Shown here: positions 8,154-15,444 of the stretch, piece by piece
Numbering within the stretch: the first letter of the stretch is position 1
Layout: the number at the start of each line of letters is the position of its first letter
Virus record (IMG/VR): IMGVR_UViG_3300042691_053984
Coordinates: 1 to 64,000 of that record
Strand: one strand, 5' to 3'
Source of the DNA: a virus
Length of the DNA stretch: 64,000 nucleotides
Notes under the pieces: generated by a model
What the model was told of the DNA's origin: nothing
The model's input: only the letters and a program-made list of their open reading frames with translations
Databases searched by the model: none
Position numbers and translations under genes: made by a program

Positions 8154-8346
8154 GGTCACAAATGTCATCCGCGCATTTCCAGAGACAAACGAAGGAACCT
8201 CTGGAATAAATTCGATCATGGTGAAAAGTCACTGGAACGATCCTACCAAGATAGTCATACTCGTGGAAGGTTGTTCCATCACTGTTCAATCATCTGACTT
8301 GATTGCTGCGATACACAACTCAGCAAACACCGCAAGATTTGTGTGA
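8146..8346 (+). CDS. Small hypothetical protein (66 residues)
   Basis: 66 residues, overlapping the upstream small gene by 8 nt. Its ATG has an AGG 4 nt upstream, so translation is probably coupled. The predicted protein is beta-rich (KIVILVEGCSITVQSSDLIAAI). No domain recognised. Its stop is followed by a possible promoter (TGTGAAAA, 13 nt, TGTTACCATC at 8342-8372), one base shorter than the other motif copies. Confidence 0.55.
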   Translation: MIEVTNVIRAFPETNEGTSGINSIMVKSHWNDPTKIVILVEGCSITVQSSDLIAAIHNSANTARFV

Positions 8347-8417
8347 AAAACTTTTCTCTTTTTGTTACCATCTAAACATCCGGTTGAATTTCCGGACCAC
8401 TTCAAGGAGATTTGAAA

Positions 8418-8948
8418 TTGAGCGACGTCAGCGTTAACATCGGTAAGATTGAGGAAGTGATTGCTGCGGCAAAGGCCCGTAAGGCAGAGCGTGAAGCTGG
8501 GATGGGGGATCCTGTGAAGGAGAAGATTTCCAAGGAGGACCGTTCCGCTCGCAAGGAGCAGATGCTCTCCGAGCGTGAGGCCCGTAAGGCCTCTCGGGCT
8601 GAAAAGCCTGTGAAGCTGAAGGTCAAGAAGACAGCTCCTGACCTCTCTCCTCTCGTTGGGCCGATGGAGGCAACGTATTCTGAGATCACATCTAATTTCA
8701 ATCAGTCACAGATCACATCGCTTGTGCAGCATTTGCAGCGTCACAACCGCCTTCGCTCGGTCGAGATGTCTGCCTCCTCTCCTGTGAAGGAGGGGATGAA
8801 CGTAAAGATTGTCAACGGAGATCCCAAGTTTATTGGAATGACCGGCACGGTGACAGAATCTCGAAGGATCAGGTGTTTTGTGAACGTACCGGGTGCAAAA
8901 AAGCCCGTTTATTGCTTCACAAGTGACGTTGAACCAATCAACGATTAA
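8418..8948 (+). CDS. KOW-domain protein with a basic helical N-terminal region
   Basis: 176 residues. AAGGAG at 8404-8409 fits a TTG start at 8418; a TTG at 8412 is too close to it. Residues 10-75 are a charged, Lys/Arg/Ala/Glu-rich helix likely to be extended or coiled. The C-terminal part has a KOW-like motif, VKEGMNVKIVNGDPKFIGMTGTV, as in NusG/ribosomal L24-type SH3-like domains that bind RNA or the transcription machinery. A role in transcription or translation control is an inference. It may be transcribed from the weak promoter at 8342. Confidence 0.6.
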   Translation: MSDVSVNIGKIEEVIAAAKARKAEREAGMGDPVKEKISKEDRSARKEQMLSEREARKASRAEKPVKLKVKKTAPDLSPLVGPMEATYSEITSNFNQSQITSLVQHLQRHNRLRSVEMSASSPVKEGMNVKIVNGDPKFIGMTGTVTESRRIRCFVNVPGAKKPVYCFTSDVEPIND

Positions 8949-8950
8949 TT

Positions 8951-8975
8951 CACGGGGGTCGCATAGACCCCCGTG
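8951..8975 (+). other. Perfect GC-rich hairpin after the KOW gene
   Basis: CACGGGGGTC, a 5-nt loop GCATA, then GACCCCCGTG: a 10-bp perfect stem. It is followed by ACATATAATT rather than a T-run, so it is not a canonical terminator. It could protect the mRNA 3' end. The TATAATTATT right after it (8979) may be the promoter for the next gene. Confidence 0.5.
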
Positions 8976-8978
8976 ACA

Positions 8979-8988
8979 TATAATTATT
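8979..8988 (+). promoter_or_regulatory. Late-type promoter box TATAATTATT
   Basis: TATAATTATT lies 24 nt before ATG 9003 and 3 nt after a hairpin. No TGTGWAA element is found upstream. Similar boxes precede the fibre genes (16475, 26740) and 38460. Confidence 0.4.
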
Positions 8989-9002
8989 CACGTGGAGGTT
9001 GA

Positions 9003-9428
9003 ATGTCGCCCGAAGAATACCTAAAATTGGTCCATTTCACATGGTCTCGTCACGCTGAGTCTACGTGGTTTGTGTCAGAAGTTGCATATTACGCAGCCGC
9101 GGGTCGAGTCCTTGATTCTCTGAAGGGTCACCTGAGGCTTGGATGTGGAATTGACAAGGAAAAGATCCTTACAGAGTTGGCGGGGCTCCTTCGCAGCCTT
9201 GTCGAACTGTGCACCTGCACTATGTCTCACGGAGAATTCGCGTCTCACAGTTGGGTTTCATCACGTGAGATGGTTCCTGCCGGAGTAAACGGCTGTGCAA
9301 ATAGTATCTTGAACATGATTAGGTCGGCCGAGACCTCTCGTAGGATTCACTTTCTCGCAAATGCGTGCAGCCAATTGGGCTTTACGTTTGACATGGTGGC
9401 CTCTCGCAGTCTAGGTGAACCCCTTTAA
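9003..9428 (+). CDS. Hypothetical protein
   Basis: 141 residues; ATG 9003 follows GGAGG with 4 nt spacing. The sequence is mostly helical with six Cys and several His residues (LCTCTMSHGEF near residue 75), but no regular zinc-binding pattern. No domain recognised. It is followed 9 nt later by another unknown gene and probably belongs to the same transcript. Confidence 0.6.
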   Translation: MSPEEYLKLVHFTWSRHAESTWFVSEVAYYAAAGRVLDSLKGHLRLGCGIDKEKILTELAGLLRSLVELCTCTMSHGEFASHSWVSSREMVPAGVNGCANSILNMIRSAETSRRIHFLANACSQLGFTFDMVASRSLGEPL

Positions 9429-9437
9429 GGAAGTCTA

Positions 9438-9827
9438 ATGGTTACGTATTACGAAAAACGTGGAAACAGATATCACCCAGTGTTAGAGAAAGACCTGTGG
9501 AGTGGAGGTGATACGTGGTCAGAAGGTTGTCACCTTGTGGTGTGCAAACCAGGCGTTAAAACCACGAGGTACAACATTGAACCTGATGACACGGCATTCA
9601 TTGCCGCACAAACGATTCACGCAGAAAAACTTGCAAACCTCTTAGTGAAGGCCTCAGAAGCGAAGTTAAGCCCAGATCCGACAACCCAGGAGCAGAGGGA
9701 CGCTTGGGCTACGTTGAAGAATTCTTTTGGCGGTGGACCGTTTTATGTAAGATACGAATCAGCGCTTTTCATTGTGAGAGAGTTTCTGAACTCCGTAAGG
9801 AATCTTCAAAATGAAGACGTCGAGTGA
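9438..9827 (+). CDS. Hypothetical protein
   Basis: 129 residues; ATG 9438 follows AAGGA with 6 nt spacing. The N-terminal half is beta-rich and aromatic (MVTYYEKRGNRYHPVLEKD), with a WSEGCHLVVCKPG segment. The C-terminal half is helical. Its 3' end overlaps the next gene by 17 nt. No domain recognised. Confidence 0.6.
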   Translation: MVTYYEKRGNRYHPVLEKDLWSGGDTWSEGCHLVVCKPGVKTTRYNIEPDDTAFIAAQTIHAEKLANLLVKASEAKLSPDPTTQEQRDAWATLKNSFGGGPFYVRYESALFIVREFLNSVRNLQNEDVE

Positions 9828-10122
9828 ACCTGAAATCGCCGTGAATTTGATGACGGCAGAAGAAAGACGAGCATGGAACGATGGTTACAACTGCGCTCGT
9901 TTAATGCTGCAGAAGGAACTTGACATCCGCGACGATTCCTTAAGAAGGATCATGTTCCTTCAAGACAAAGAGATGCGTCGATGGCGAGACGCTGGTATCA
10001 CATATGACGCAGTGAGAGCTGCATTGAACAGCTATGAATCTTCAGAGATAAGTTTTGGAAAACTTGTTGAAGAATTGCGTGGATTAGCAGCCGCAGCACT
10101 TGAAAAACTTTCAAGTGAGTGA
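9811..10122 (+). CDS. Hypothetical protein, mostly helical
   Basis: 103 residues. ATG 9811 lies inside the end of the previous gene, with AAGGA 9 nt upstream. The product is strongly helical and charged from about residue 15 to the end (ERRAWNDGYNCARLMLQKEL, then LRRIMFLQDKEMRRW) and could form a coiled coil. No domain recognised. The stop is followed by a short gap before the peptidase-like gene. Confidence 0.6.
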   Translation: MKTSSEPEIAVNLMTAEERRAWNDGYNCARLMLQKELDIRDDSLRRIMFLQDKEMRRWRDAGITYDAVRAALNSYESSEISFGKLVEELRGLAAAALEKLSSE

Positions 10123-10152
10123 TAGTTATACACTTGAAACAAGTGAGTTTTT

Positions 10153-10866
10153 ATGGACAACGATAGCGTATTGAGACAAGCAGGTGAAAGGGCCCTTGAA
10201 AGAGCAATTGCGGCTTGGAATCGTGACATCATCGATCCGCCCAGCCAGTCGATTCGCGACGTTCAGTTTGACCCTGATCGTGCAGAGATCGACGGTTACA
10301 TCAGAAACGCAGTCCTGTTGGGAGGAGTTCAGTATCCAAAAGTCTTCAGGTACACAAAGGACGGCGACTATGAGTGGTGCGGGGCCTTTGCCGCTCACTG
10401 CTGGGAGCCTTTCATTCATGCAGACTTGCGCCAGTTGTACTTTCCCAGCACTTACAGGTTGGACTGCTACGGTCGTTACGTTGCAGGGTTTCAGACGCCA
10501 AATGCACAGGCAGTGGCAAAGAAGTACTCTAAGCCGGCAGAAGGCGCAAGAAAACACATGAAGTTGAGTCACACCTCAAAGGTTGAAGAAGTGAATGCAT
10601 TTGCACCTCGTGCAGGCGACATCCTGCTTGTTGGGACTAGCAATGGGCCCGCGTACGGTGCACATGTCACCCTTGTAGAGAAGTGGGATCCACACACCAA
10701 GGTTTTTCACACCGTTGAAGGAAATGGAACCGGTCTCGGTCCGGACGGCAAGAGACGTCAAGGAGTCGTGAGGGCTGAGCGCCCACTTGGGTCGGCGTCG
10801 CCGACAAAGTTGTACCACGCGCTACGTCTCATCAGGCCTGGTATCACTGATTTCACCAACTTTTGA
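10153..10866 (+). CDS. NlpC/P60- or CHAP-like cysteine peptidase (putative endolysin)
   Basis: 237 residues. The core resembles papain-fold cell-wall peptidases: YEWCGAFAAHCW (Cys nucleophile near residue 77), PRAGDILLVG, GAHVTLVEKWDPHTKVFHTVEGN (catalytic His, then Glu/Asn). There is no signal peptide, so it would need a holin or act as a virion enzyme. About 75 helical residues precede the core and could bind cell wall or virion. It is the second wall enzyme in the window besides the one at 4912. Family assignment is from motif order only; CHAP and NlpC/P60 cannot be separated by eye. Confidence 0.65.
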   Translation: MDNDSVLRQAGERALERAIAAWNRDIIDPPSQSIRDVQFDPDRAEIDGYIRNAVLLGGVQYPKVFRYTKDGDYEWCGAFAAHCWEPFIHADLRQLYFPSTYRLDCYGRYVAGFQTPNAQAVAKKYSKPAEGARKHMKLSHTSKVEEVNAFAPRAGDILLVGTSNGPAYGAHVTLVEKWDPHTKVFHTVEGNGTGLGPDGKRRQGVVRAERPLGSASPTKLYHALRLIRPGITDFTNF

Positions 10867-10887
10867 TTTCGCTCCATAGATATTTGC

Positions 10888-11070
10888 ATGAAGATCACAA
10901 TCAATGAACTGAAAAGAATCATCAGGGAAGTTCTTAGTCAAGAGGCGGTTCCGCCCGGGAAATGGTCCGGCGATGCATCAGGTCCTGCTAGTGATGAGGA
11001 CCTTGAGAGGCTAGGGGGTGATACGTCTGTGGTTCCTTCGTCAGAAATAGGCGGAAGACGAAGACGATGA
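10888..11070 (+). CDS. Small protein with capsid-targeting-like leader
   Basis: 60 residues. The N-terminus MKITINELKRIIREVLSQE nearly matches that of the gene at 26794 (MKITINELRKIVRSVVSE), and the DNA around both starts is also similar (CATAGATATTTGC-ATG against TATAGATATGAAC-ATG). The leader ends in I-R-E|V. The rest is low-complexity, rich in Gly, Ser, Pro and Asp, with a GGRRRR end. There is no ribosome binding site, and the -10-like CATAGA is exactly 7 nt before ATG. Possibly a head-packaged peptide (inference). Confidence 0.6.
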   Translation: MKITINELKRIIREVLSQEAVPPGKWSGDASGPASDEDLERLGGDTSVVPSSEIGGRRRR

Positions 11071-11372
11071 GGTTTGGTCATCGCAACGCAAGCACGCTAC
11101 GTGCATACATCAGGTCTGTCCTGATGGAAATGGGAGGTCCTGCATCTGCATCAGGAACTGACCCAAAAGACGCAAAGGGGTTTTATCCTTATGATATCGA
11201 AAGGGGCGCCGACATTCACTCCTTTTGGTATCGATCCCCAGGCAGAGGGATGGGTAGTGATGGAGATTTCAGGCCCGACGATCCCATGTCTTACATCGGG
11301 ATGTCAGCACCTGCATCGGCTGAGGCAGATGCTACGCCTGCATCCACCACAACCGAGGAACCCTCCGCTTAA
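11067..11372 (+). CDS. Hypothetical protein with capsid-targeting-like leader
   Basis: 101 residues; the start overlaps the previous stop (ATGA). Residues 1-22 form a basic amphipathic helix (STLRAYIRSVLMEMG) with a V-L-M-E|M end, like the other leaders in this window. The rest is low-complexity (Asp, Gly, Ser, Ala, Thr), probably disordered, with an aromatic patch HSFWYRSPGRGMG. Paired with the gene at 10888, it may be a small head-packaged protein. No domain recognised. Confidence 0.55.
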   Translation: MRFGHRNASTLRAYIRSVLMEMGGPASASGTDPKDAKGFYPYDIERGADIHSFWYRSPGRGMGSDGDFRPDDPMSYIGMSAPASAEADATPASTTTEEPSA

Positions 11373-11569
11373 AACGATCTGAGGATTTCAAATATGAACT
11401 CTCGGAGAGAAGCAACTTCCCTTGATTCTATGTTCAATGTCTTCGGATAACCTTCCTCGCCTGGCCTCTTTGGTCTCTTGCCGGCACGTCTTCGGGCCCA
11501 AATGTTGTCCCAAAGCCCTCTTTTCTTCTTTTTTCTTTTTTTCTTTCTTTCTTCAAGGATTTCTAACAT
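11369..11569 (-). CDS. Very basic small protein, lone minus-strand gene
   Basis: 66 residues from ATG 11569; a GAGG is 10 nt upstream, rather far. The product has a run of Lys/Arg (EERKKKRKKKKRGLWDNIWA), a motif RRAGKRPKRPGEEGYPKT and a C-terminal helix SLREFIFEILRSF that recalls the leaders of the cargo-like proteins, but at the other end. From memory, GLWDNIW-R-GK-P-KPG-GYP sequences recur in small phage proteins. It overlaps the convergent gene end at 11372 by 4 nt. It may bind nucleic acid. Confidence is limited by the short, low-complexity sequence. Confidence 0.45.
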   Translation of the reverse strand: MLEILEERKKKRKKKKRGLWDNIWARRRAGKRPKRPGEEGYPKTLNIESREVASLREFIFEILRSF

Positions 11570-11656
11570 AGAATTTTTGCCTCTTTGGTTGTACTTTTGC
11601 AAAAAGTGATGTAAAATGCTCATCACGATGATAAATAACACGTAACTTACAAATAT

Positions 11657-11730
11657 TGAGGTATCGTCTAAAGGAAAGACGTGAGATTTTGGTTCTCGCT
11701 ATCTGGGTTCGAGTCCTAGTACCTCAGCCA
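11657..11730 (+). tRNA. tRNA-Gln (TTG)
   Basis: Full cloverleaf: acceptor TGAGGTA/TACCTCA with the U1-A72 pair typical of tRNA-Gln, anticodon loop TTTTGGT with anticodon TTG, T-loop TTCGAGT, encoded CCA at 11728-11730. It stands alone, away from the main array. Confidence 0.9.
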
Positions 11731-11798
11731 AACCCGTGTGGGTTTCATGATGTGTTATCATGAAGTATCGTTGTTTAAATAGGAAAAGAGTAAAAAGT

Positions 11799-12143
11799 AT
11801 GTTCAATAAGATTGTTGCCAGCGTTATTTCTTCGGTCGTTATGTTTGCCTGCAATATGAAGGAAGAGACTCCAGTTGCCGCTGAGGACGTTGTCTCGGCA
11901 GAGGTCACTGCGGTTGAGCAGCCCAAGGTTGATCCTGTTGCACCGCCCGCAACCACGGTGACCCCACCGATTGCAAATGTTCCGCAGCCTCTTCCGGCGG
12001 TCACTAGCCCTTTAGTCCCGAGCCCGGTGAGTGCAGGTACGACTGCAACTGTGACACCGGCGCCTGCATCGACGCAGGGCTCGGTTGTTGTCCCAGAGGC
12101 TTCGTCTGCTGTGGCACCGACGACAAGCACACTTGCAAAGTAA
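11799..12143 (+). CDS. Pro/Thr/Val-rich lipoprotein
   Basis: 114 residues. From ATG 11799 the product starts with a short basic N-terminus and a hydrophobic segment ending in a lipobox-like V-M-F-A-C, with Cys 18 as the likely lipid-modified residue. The mature part is low-complexity (Pro, Val, Ala, Thr) and probably extended, as in outer-membrane spanin subunits or periplasm-spanning lipoproteins. A spanin role fits the presence of wall hydrolases, but no inner-membrane partner is embedded in it. It is followed by a strong terminator at 12172. Function is inferred from composition. Confidence 0.55.
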   Translation: MFNKIVASVISSVVMFACNMKEETPVAAEDVVSAEVTAVEQPKVDPVAPPATTVTPPIANVPQPLPAVTSPLVPSPVSAGTTATVTPAPASTQGSVVVPEASSAVAPTTSTLAK

Positions 12144-12171
12144 TGTAAATACAATTAACACTGTTCAAATG

Positions 12172-12197
12172 CCCCGGTTCGTTCCGGGGTTTTTTTT
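12172..12197 (+). terminator. Rho-independent terminator
   Basis: CCCCGG, loop TTCGTT, CCGGGG, then eight T. It ends the lipoprotein transcript and lies directly before the next promoter. Confidence 0.85.
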
Positions 12198-12228
12198 GTG
12201 AAAAGCTTGAATCACCGGTGTTATAACT
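12197..12228 (+). promoter_or_regulatory. Promoter, TGTGWAA-N14-TATA type
   Basis: TGTGAAAA, 14 nt, TGTTATAACT. The 10-mer TGTTATAACT is identical at the tRNA array promoter (27198-27207). The hexamer TTATAA ends 7 nt before ATG 12234. Confidence 0.7.
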
Positions 12229-12233
12229 AACTC

Positions 12234-12584
12234 ATGGTTAACATCAAAACAACTCGTGAATGCATCGATTGCGGGATTATTTTTGATCTTCGCTCACCTG
12301 AAAAACGTCGCGCCGGAGGCCTTGCCACCACGTGTCCTGACTGTTCTGAGGAAGCCACTCCCAAGTACCTCGGCCTTACATCAGGCGATGGTAAGCAGGC
12401 TAGCATCACTGTCCTCAAGTTCAATAATTCCAGCGATCGTGAGGCATACCGTGAGATGTGGTACGTAAATTCAGGAATGCTTGTCGGTAAAAGTTGCCAG
12501 ATGGGTATCAGAAAGTCAGACCCGGGTGTTCGATTTCATACAGTGACTCAGTCGACAGCCACCAATCACAAGGGGAAAGCATGA
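12234..12584 (+). CDS. Zinc-ribbon-containing hypothetical protein
   Basis: 116 residues. It has a likely zinc-binding site with Cys pairs CIDC (about residues 10-13) and CPDC (about 34-37) separated by a basic stretch, then a less structured tail. Zinc ribbons of this size often bind nucleic acid or proteins, but nothing narrower can be said. There is no ribosome binding site; the start is 7 nt after the TTATAA of a strong promoter, so the mRNA is probably leaderless. Its stop overlaps the next start. Confidence 0.65.
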   Translation: MVNIKTTRECIDCGIIFDLRSPEKRRAGGLATTCPDCSEEATPKYLGLTSGDGKQASITVLKFNNSSDREAYREMWYVNSGMLVGKSCQMGIRKSDPGVRFHTVTQSTATNHKGKA

Positions 12585-12805
12585 CAAAGACCATTGCGGA
12601 AACATTGGGTAGAATCGGAGACAAGGGTGGTAAAAGGGCAAAAAAGAAGCATTTGGAAAAATCTGTCAAATCTGCACTTTTGTCATCAGCGTCTCTCATG
12701 AAGGATGTAATGAGCTCGTCAGACGTCAGGAAAGTTCAACTCTGTCTTGATCTGAAAAGAAGCTTAGAAGACATCGAAAAGGAATATGGGATCACGTTGA
12801 TTTAA
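12581..12805 (+). CDS. Small basic helical protein
   Basis: 74 residues; ATG 12581 overlaps the previous stop (ATGA) and has AAGGGG 5 nt upstream. The N-terminal half is Lys-rich and helical (GGKRAKKKHLEKSVKSALLS); the C-terminal half is helical and amphipathic. No domain recognised. Confidence 0.6.
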   Translation: MTKTIAETLGRIGDKGGKRAKKKHLEKSVKSALLSSASLMKDVMSSSDVRKVQLCLDLKRSLEDIEKEYGITLI

Positions 12806-12806
12806 A

Positions 12807-12838
12807 TGTGTACTCTATGATCAAGTGATATTATACTT
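12807..12838 (+). promoter_or_regulatory. Promoter, TGTGWAA-N14-TATA type
   Basis: TGTGTACT, 14 nt, TATTATACTT. It is followed at once by the hairpin at 12840-12862, which would be at or near the 5' end of the mRNA for 12880 and the sigma factor. Confidence 0.55.
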
Positions 12839-12839
12839 G

Positions 12840-12862
12840 AAGCGTGCGACTTTCGCACGCTT
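12840..12862 (+). other. Perfect 10-bp hairpin in a 5' leader
   Basis: AAGCGTGCGA, loop CTT, TCGCACGCTT, then AAAAAAG. No T-run follows on either strand, so it is not a terminator. It lies between a promoter and the gene at 12880 and could control translation or stability of that mRNA. Confidence 0.5.
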
Positions 12863-12879
12863 AAAAAAGAGAGAAAGCA

Positions 12880-13242
12880 GTGTTGAAGAGAAACGCAAAG
12901 AAGCAGCACAATAATCAGGATGAGATCATGAACGTAAATCACAACAAGTACCAGTGTCCAGTTCCGGTTCCTCAGGTCGTCAACGTGGATGACATTGCCG
13001 TCTTTTCCGACGAGGAATTGTATGCAAGACTCACTTCGATGGAAAGCGATCGGACCAAGGTCGTTGAGTCTCGCTTTGATCCGATGCTTTGGGAGGTTGA
13101 GATCGCATATCTACGTCGAGAAATGGGAATTAGACGACAGCGTCGTGAAGCTCACGAGGCTTATATGAAAGATAATGCTCACCTTGTCACAGAGGAAGAC
13201 GTGATCGTAGATTTCGATGACACCAGCGTGGTTCTGAATTGA
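12880..13242 (+). CDS. Hypothetical protein upstream of the sigma factor
   Basis: 120 residues from GTG 12880 (GAGAG upstream); ATG 12928 with AGGA 7 nt upstream is an equally good start (104 residues). The central region is helical with a charged [17 protein letters not shown] segment and a basic [18 protein letters not shown] stretch; the C-terminus is acidic. The stop overlaps the TTG start of the sigma gene (TTGA), so the two are translationally linked. It might act with the sigma factor, an inference from position only. Confidence 0.55.
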   Translation: MLKRNAKKQHNNQDEIMNVNHNKYQCPVPVPQVVNVDDIAVFSDEELYARLTSMESDRTKVVESRFDPMLWEVEIAYLRREMGIRRQRREAHEAYMKDNAHLVTEEDVIVDFDDTSVVLN

Positions 13243-14057
13243 AGAAAAAGATCAGAAATAAATCAAAGAAGGATTCCTCCGCCGGAATTGTCGGAGATTA
13301 TCTGAACAACCTACACAGCATCCCGCAGCTGAAGCACCCAGAGCTAATTGAACTGTTCCAGAACGTAGAGACGGGCGGCGTGAGTGCAGATCGTGCACGT
13401 CGCAAATTGATTGAGTGTAATCTGAGACTTGTGGTTTCCATTGCAAAGCAATACAAGAACCACAATTTGCCGATAGAGGACCTGATCCAGGAGGGGAATA
13501 TTGGCTTAATGAAGGCGGTTGAAAGGTTTAAGTGGGAAAAAGGATTTAAATTTTCCACTTATGCCACTTGGTGGATCCGACAGGCCATCGGACAACACGT
13601 CTTGAAGAGAAAGAGGATCATCCGCCTTCCGGCACACGCAGCCACTGTACAACGTAAGATGCTGCAAGCGGCTGAAGAATACCGTGAAGTCATGGGTTGT
13701 GAACCTTCTCAAGAAGAGCTGAGCGAACTTGTGGGTGCTTCTGAGACAGTGGTGAAGGCCACAATCCACGGAGGAAGGTCGGTCATTTCACTGCAACAGC
13801 CGATGTCTTCGGATGAAGACAGTGACTGCCTTGAAGACAAACTCGAGGACACAAACCCAGAGTCAAACCCGTTTGAGAGAGTGTCTCAACGAGAACTCTT
13901 TGAAATTGCGAGGGGTGTGATTGACCAACTTTCTGCGAAAGAATCCGCCATCATCAGGCTCAGGTTTGGTCTATCACATGACGATAAGGATGATGAAAAG
14001 TTTCCCATCACTCAAAGTGAATTGAAGGTTGCAGTTGAGGAAAAGAGGTTTTCATGA
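13239..14057 (+). CDS. Sigma-70 family factor lacking region 4.2
   Basis: 272 residues with a TTG start in a TTGA overlap. It has region 1.2 ([17 protein letters not shown]), a complete and typical region 2 ([54 protein letters not shown]) with the -10-melting Trp/Tyr residues, region 3 (about 125-185) and the first helices of region 4 ([12 protein letters not shown]). It then ends [19 protein letters not shown], just where the 4.2 helix-turn-helix that reads the -35 element should come. The factor should bind core RNA polymerase and -10 DNA but not contact -35 by itself. The small HTH protein at 14341 could supply that. Confidence 0.85.
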   Translation: MKKKIRNKSKKDSSAGIVGDYLNNLHSIPQLKHPELIELFQNVETGGVSADRARRKLIECNLRLVVSIAKQYKNHNLPIEDLIQEGNIGLMKAVERFKWEKGFKFSTYATWWIRQAIGQHVLKRKRIIRLPAHAATVQRKMLQAAEEYREVMGCEPSQEELSELVGASETVVKATIHGGRSVISLQQPMSSDEDSDCLEDKLEDTNPESNPFERVSQRELFEIARGVIDQLSAKESAIIRLRFGLSHDDKDDEKFPITQSELKVAVEEKRFS

Positions 14058-14335
14058 TGGAAATTGGAATGATCATACTTTTTTTCAGCCTAAGCCTCGC
14101 GGCGATGATAATCAGCATAGCGTTTGCACACCGGATACTGACTGAGACCAAAATCAAGGCAAGGGCTTTTGAACGTTCGTACTCTGACGACCTAGATACT
14201 GGTGTAAAGGTCGATGAAATGTCGCAGAGGTTAAATGAATTCAGGAACCAGAGGTTTGGTCGACAGTTGGTCAATCCTGAGCAATTGAGGTCATCAATCT
14301 CTTCGCGAACCAAAGCGAAACCAAACAAGGAGTAA
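14054..14335 (+). CDS. Small membrane-anchored protein
   Basis: 93 residues; ATG 14054 overlaps the sigma stop (ATGATGG) and has AAGAGG 5 nt upstream. Residues 4-26 form one transmembrane helix ([20 protein letters not shown]), followed by a charged, helical cytoplasmic-type domain. It lies between the sigma factor and its possible region-4 partner, all closely spaced, so it is part of that operon. An anchor role is possible, but nothing in the sequence shows it. Confidence 0.6.
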   Translation: MMEIGMIILFFSLSLAAMIISIAFAHRILTETKIKARAFERSYSDDLDTGVKVDEMSQRLNEFRNQRFGRQLVNPEQLRSSISSRTKAKPNKE

Positions 14336-14340
14336 CTCAA

Positions 14341-14637
14341 GTGGTTTTAAAGAGGGGAACCCGTGTGGATCGTGGTTATGCCACTGTCGGTGAGGACGAA
14401 GGCGTTAACTATAGGGAAATTGCTGACGCAATGACCCAGGCCGGATTTACCATGAATCACTCCTCGGTGAGAAATTATGTTCTCAGGGTGATGCGAAAGT
14501 TTGCCGTGGCCTACGGAGAACGTTGGGGCATAGCCTTGAACGAAGATAGGCTCGACGAGATCGCCAAATCGCCAACGTTCCAACAAGGAATCGCGGACAT
14601 CATGAGAAAAGTCAAGACAAAGAATGATTTGAAATAA
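14341..14637 (+). CDS. HTH protein resembling sigma region 4
   Basis: 98 residues from a GTG start. The segment NYREIADAMTQAGFTMNHSS followed by VRNYVLRVMRKFA has the spacing of a sigma-70 region 4.2 helix-turn-helix (E-I-A in the first helix, S-S-V-R at the start of the recognition helix, then a basic helix). Length and lack of other sigma regions suggest a free-standing region 4. It is two genes after the sigma factor that lacks exactly this part. T4 uses a comparable split (gp55 with gp33), but sequence similarity to gp33 is not evident. A plain phage HTH regulator is the alternative. Confidence 0.55.
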   Translation: MVLKRGTRVDRGYATVGEDEGVNYREIADAMTQAGFTMNHSSVRNYVLRVMRKFAVAYGERWGIALNEDRLDEIAKSPTFQQGIADIMRKVKTKNDLK

Positions 14638-14652
14638 ATAAGGAGGATGCTT

Positions 14653-15051
14653 ATGTCGATCGTAAAGCTCAAGAACTTGCCAAAGTTGACGTTGTTGACG
14701 TTGTTGAGGCGTCGCAAGAAGACGCTAAAACAGTACATGAATGAATTGGGAATCATAACGTATGAAGAACTCAATATCAGGTGTGAAAGGATGGGAATCA
14801 AGGCTCCTTCACTCGAAGAGTTCAATGATGCAAGCCCGGCGGTCGTTAGCTCTCCCACGGAAGGGATTGTTGTGTTAGAGGCTCCACCGATCATCCATGA
14901 ACAAACCGGTAATGTAATCTCCGAGGCGTCGGAAATGACAATAGACCTTGGCAGACGAGCCAAAAAGAAGAAGGCTGATCCGGTGATTGATGCCGAGCTT
15001 CAAGAAGACGAAATGTTTCACGCCACACATGAAGATAACGGTGAAGCGTAA
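14653..15051 (+). CDS. Hypothetical protein, basic N-terminus, acidic tail
   Basis: 132 residues; GGAGG is 6 nt before ATG 14653 (an ATG at 14647 directly abuts GGAGG and is unlikely). Residues 1-50 are basic and helical (LLRRRKKTLKQYMNELGI, then TYEELNIRCERMGI), perhaps a small nucleic-acid-binding domain. The remainder is Pro/Ala-rich, then basic (GRRAKKKKAD) and acidic at the end. It closes the sigma operon. Function unknown. Confidence 0.6.
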   Translation: MSIVKLKNLPKLTLLTLLRRRKKTLKQYMNELGIITYEELNIRCERMGIKAPSLEEFNDASPAVVSSPTEGIVVLEAPPIIHEQTGNVISEASEMTIDLGRRAKKKKADPVIDAELQEDEMFHATHEDNGEA

Positions 15052-15174
15052 CCCGACCTGAAGGTATGATCCCTCACGTTAGGAGGTTTGCCATACGATT
15101 CAAGTTCATCTTGAGTGTCTTCTTTACCTGAATTCTGCATTGCATTATAAAGTTATATTTTCAAGGAGTGATCT

Positions 15175-15396
15175 GTGAACAATTTTTGGAAGTTTTTTGG
15201 TCTGAGTGTTATCGTTTGCGCGTTGTTCTTCTTGTACGCATTCATCCTTATGAACTCGTGGAATTTAGGACTCGCTCTTGCGATCCCAGGCCTGTCGACA
15301 GTGGATTTCATCACGTCGTGTTGGGTGATGATCTTCATCTTTTTGCTCAAGTTGTGCTTTTGGAGCTATCCTGCACGTGCCCAAAAAACCGAGTGA
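15175..15396 (+). CDS. Small protein with two membrane helices
   Basis: 73 residues from a GTG start with AAGGAG 7 nt upstream. Residues 5-27 and 45-65 are hydrophobic membrane segments joined by a short loop (IPGLSTVD), and the C-terminus is basic. Small two-helix membrane proteins of this sort include class II holins, and the window has wall hydrolases, so a holin role is possible but unproven. The 122 nt before it hold only AT-rich sequence with a TATAAAGTTATA stretch. Confidence 0.55.
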   Translation: MNNFWKFFGLSVIVCALFFLYAFILMNSWNLGLALAIPGLSTVDFITSCWVMIFIFLLKLCFWSYPARAQKTE

Positions 15397-15410
15397 TTGA
15401 GACGTTATCA

Positions 15411-15418
15411 TATAATTG
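15411..15418 (+). promoter_or_regulatory. Late-type promoter box TATAATTG
   Basis: TATAATTG lies 27 nt before ATG 15445, with no TGTGWAA element at the expected place. A second TATA-like hexamer, TATCTA (15432-15437), is exactly 7 nt before the ATG. Confidence 0.35.
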
Positions 15419-15444
15419 CAGATAGTTTCCATATCTACATTTGT

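Noticed and set aside
12840-12862. Hairpin read as a rho-independent terminator
   Set aside because: It is followed by A residues, not T, on the plus strand and no T-run follows on the minus strand; it lies between a promoter and a gene.
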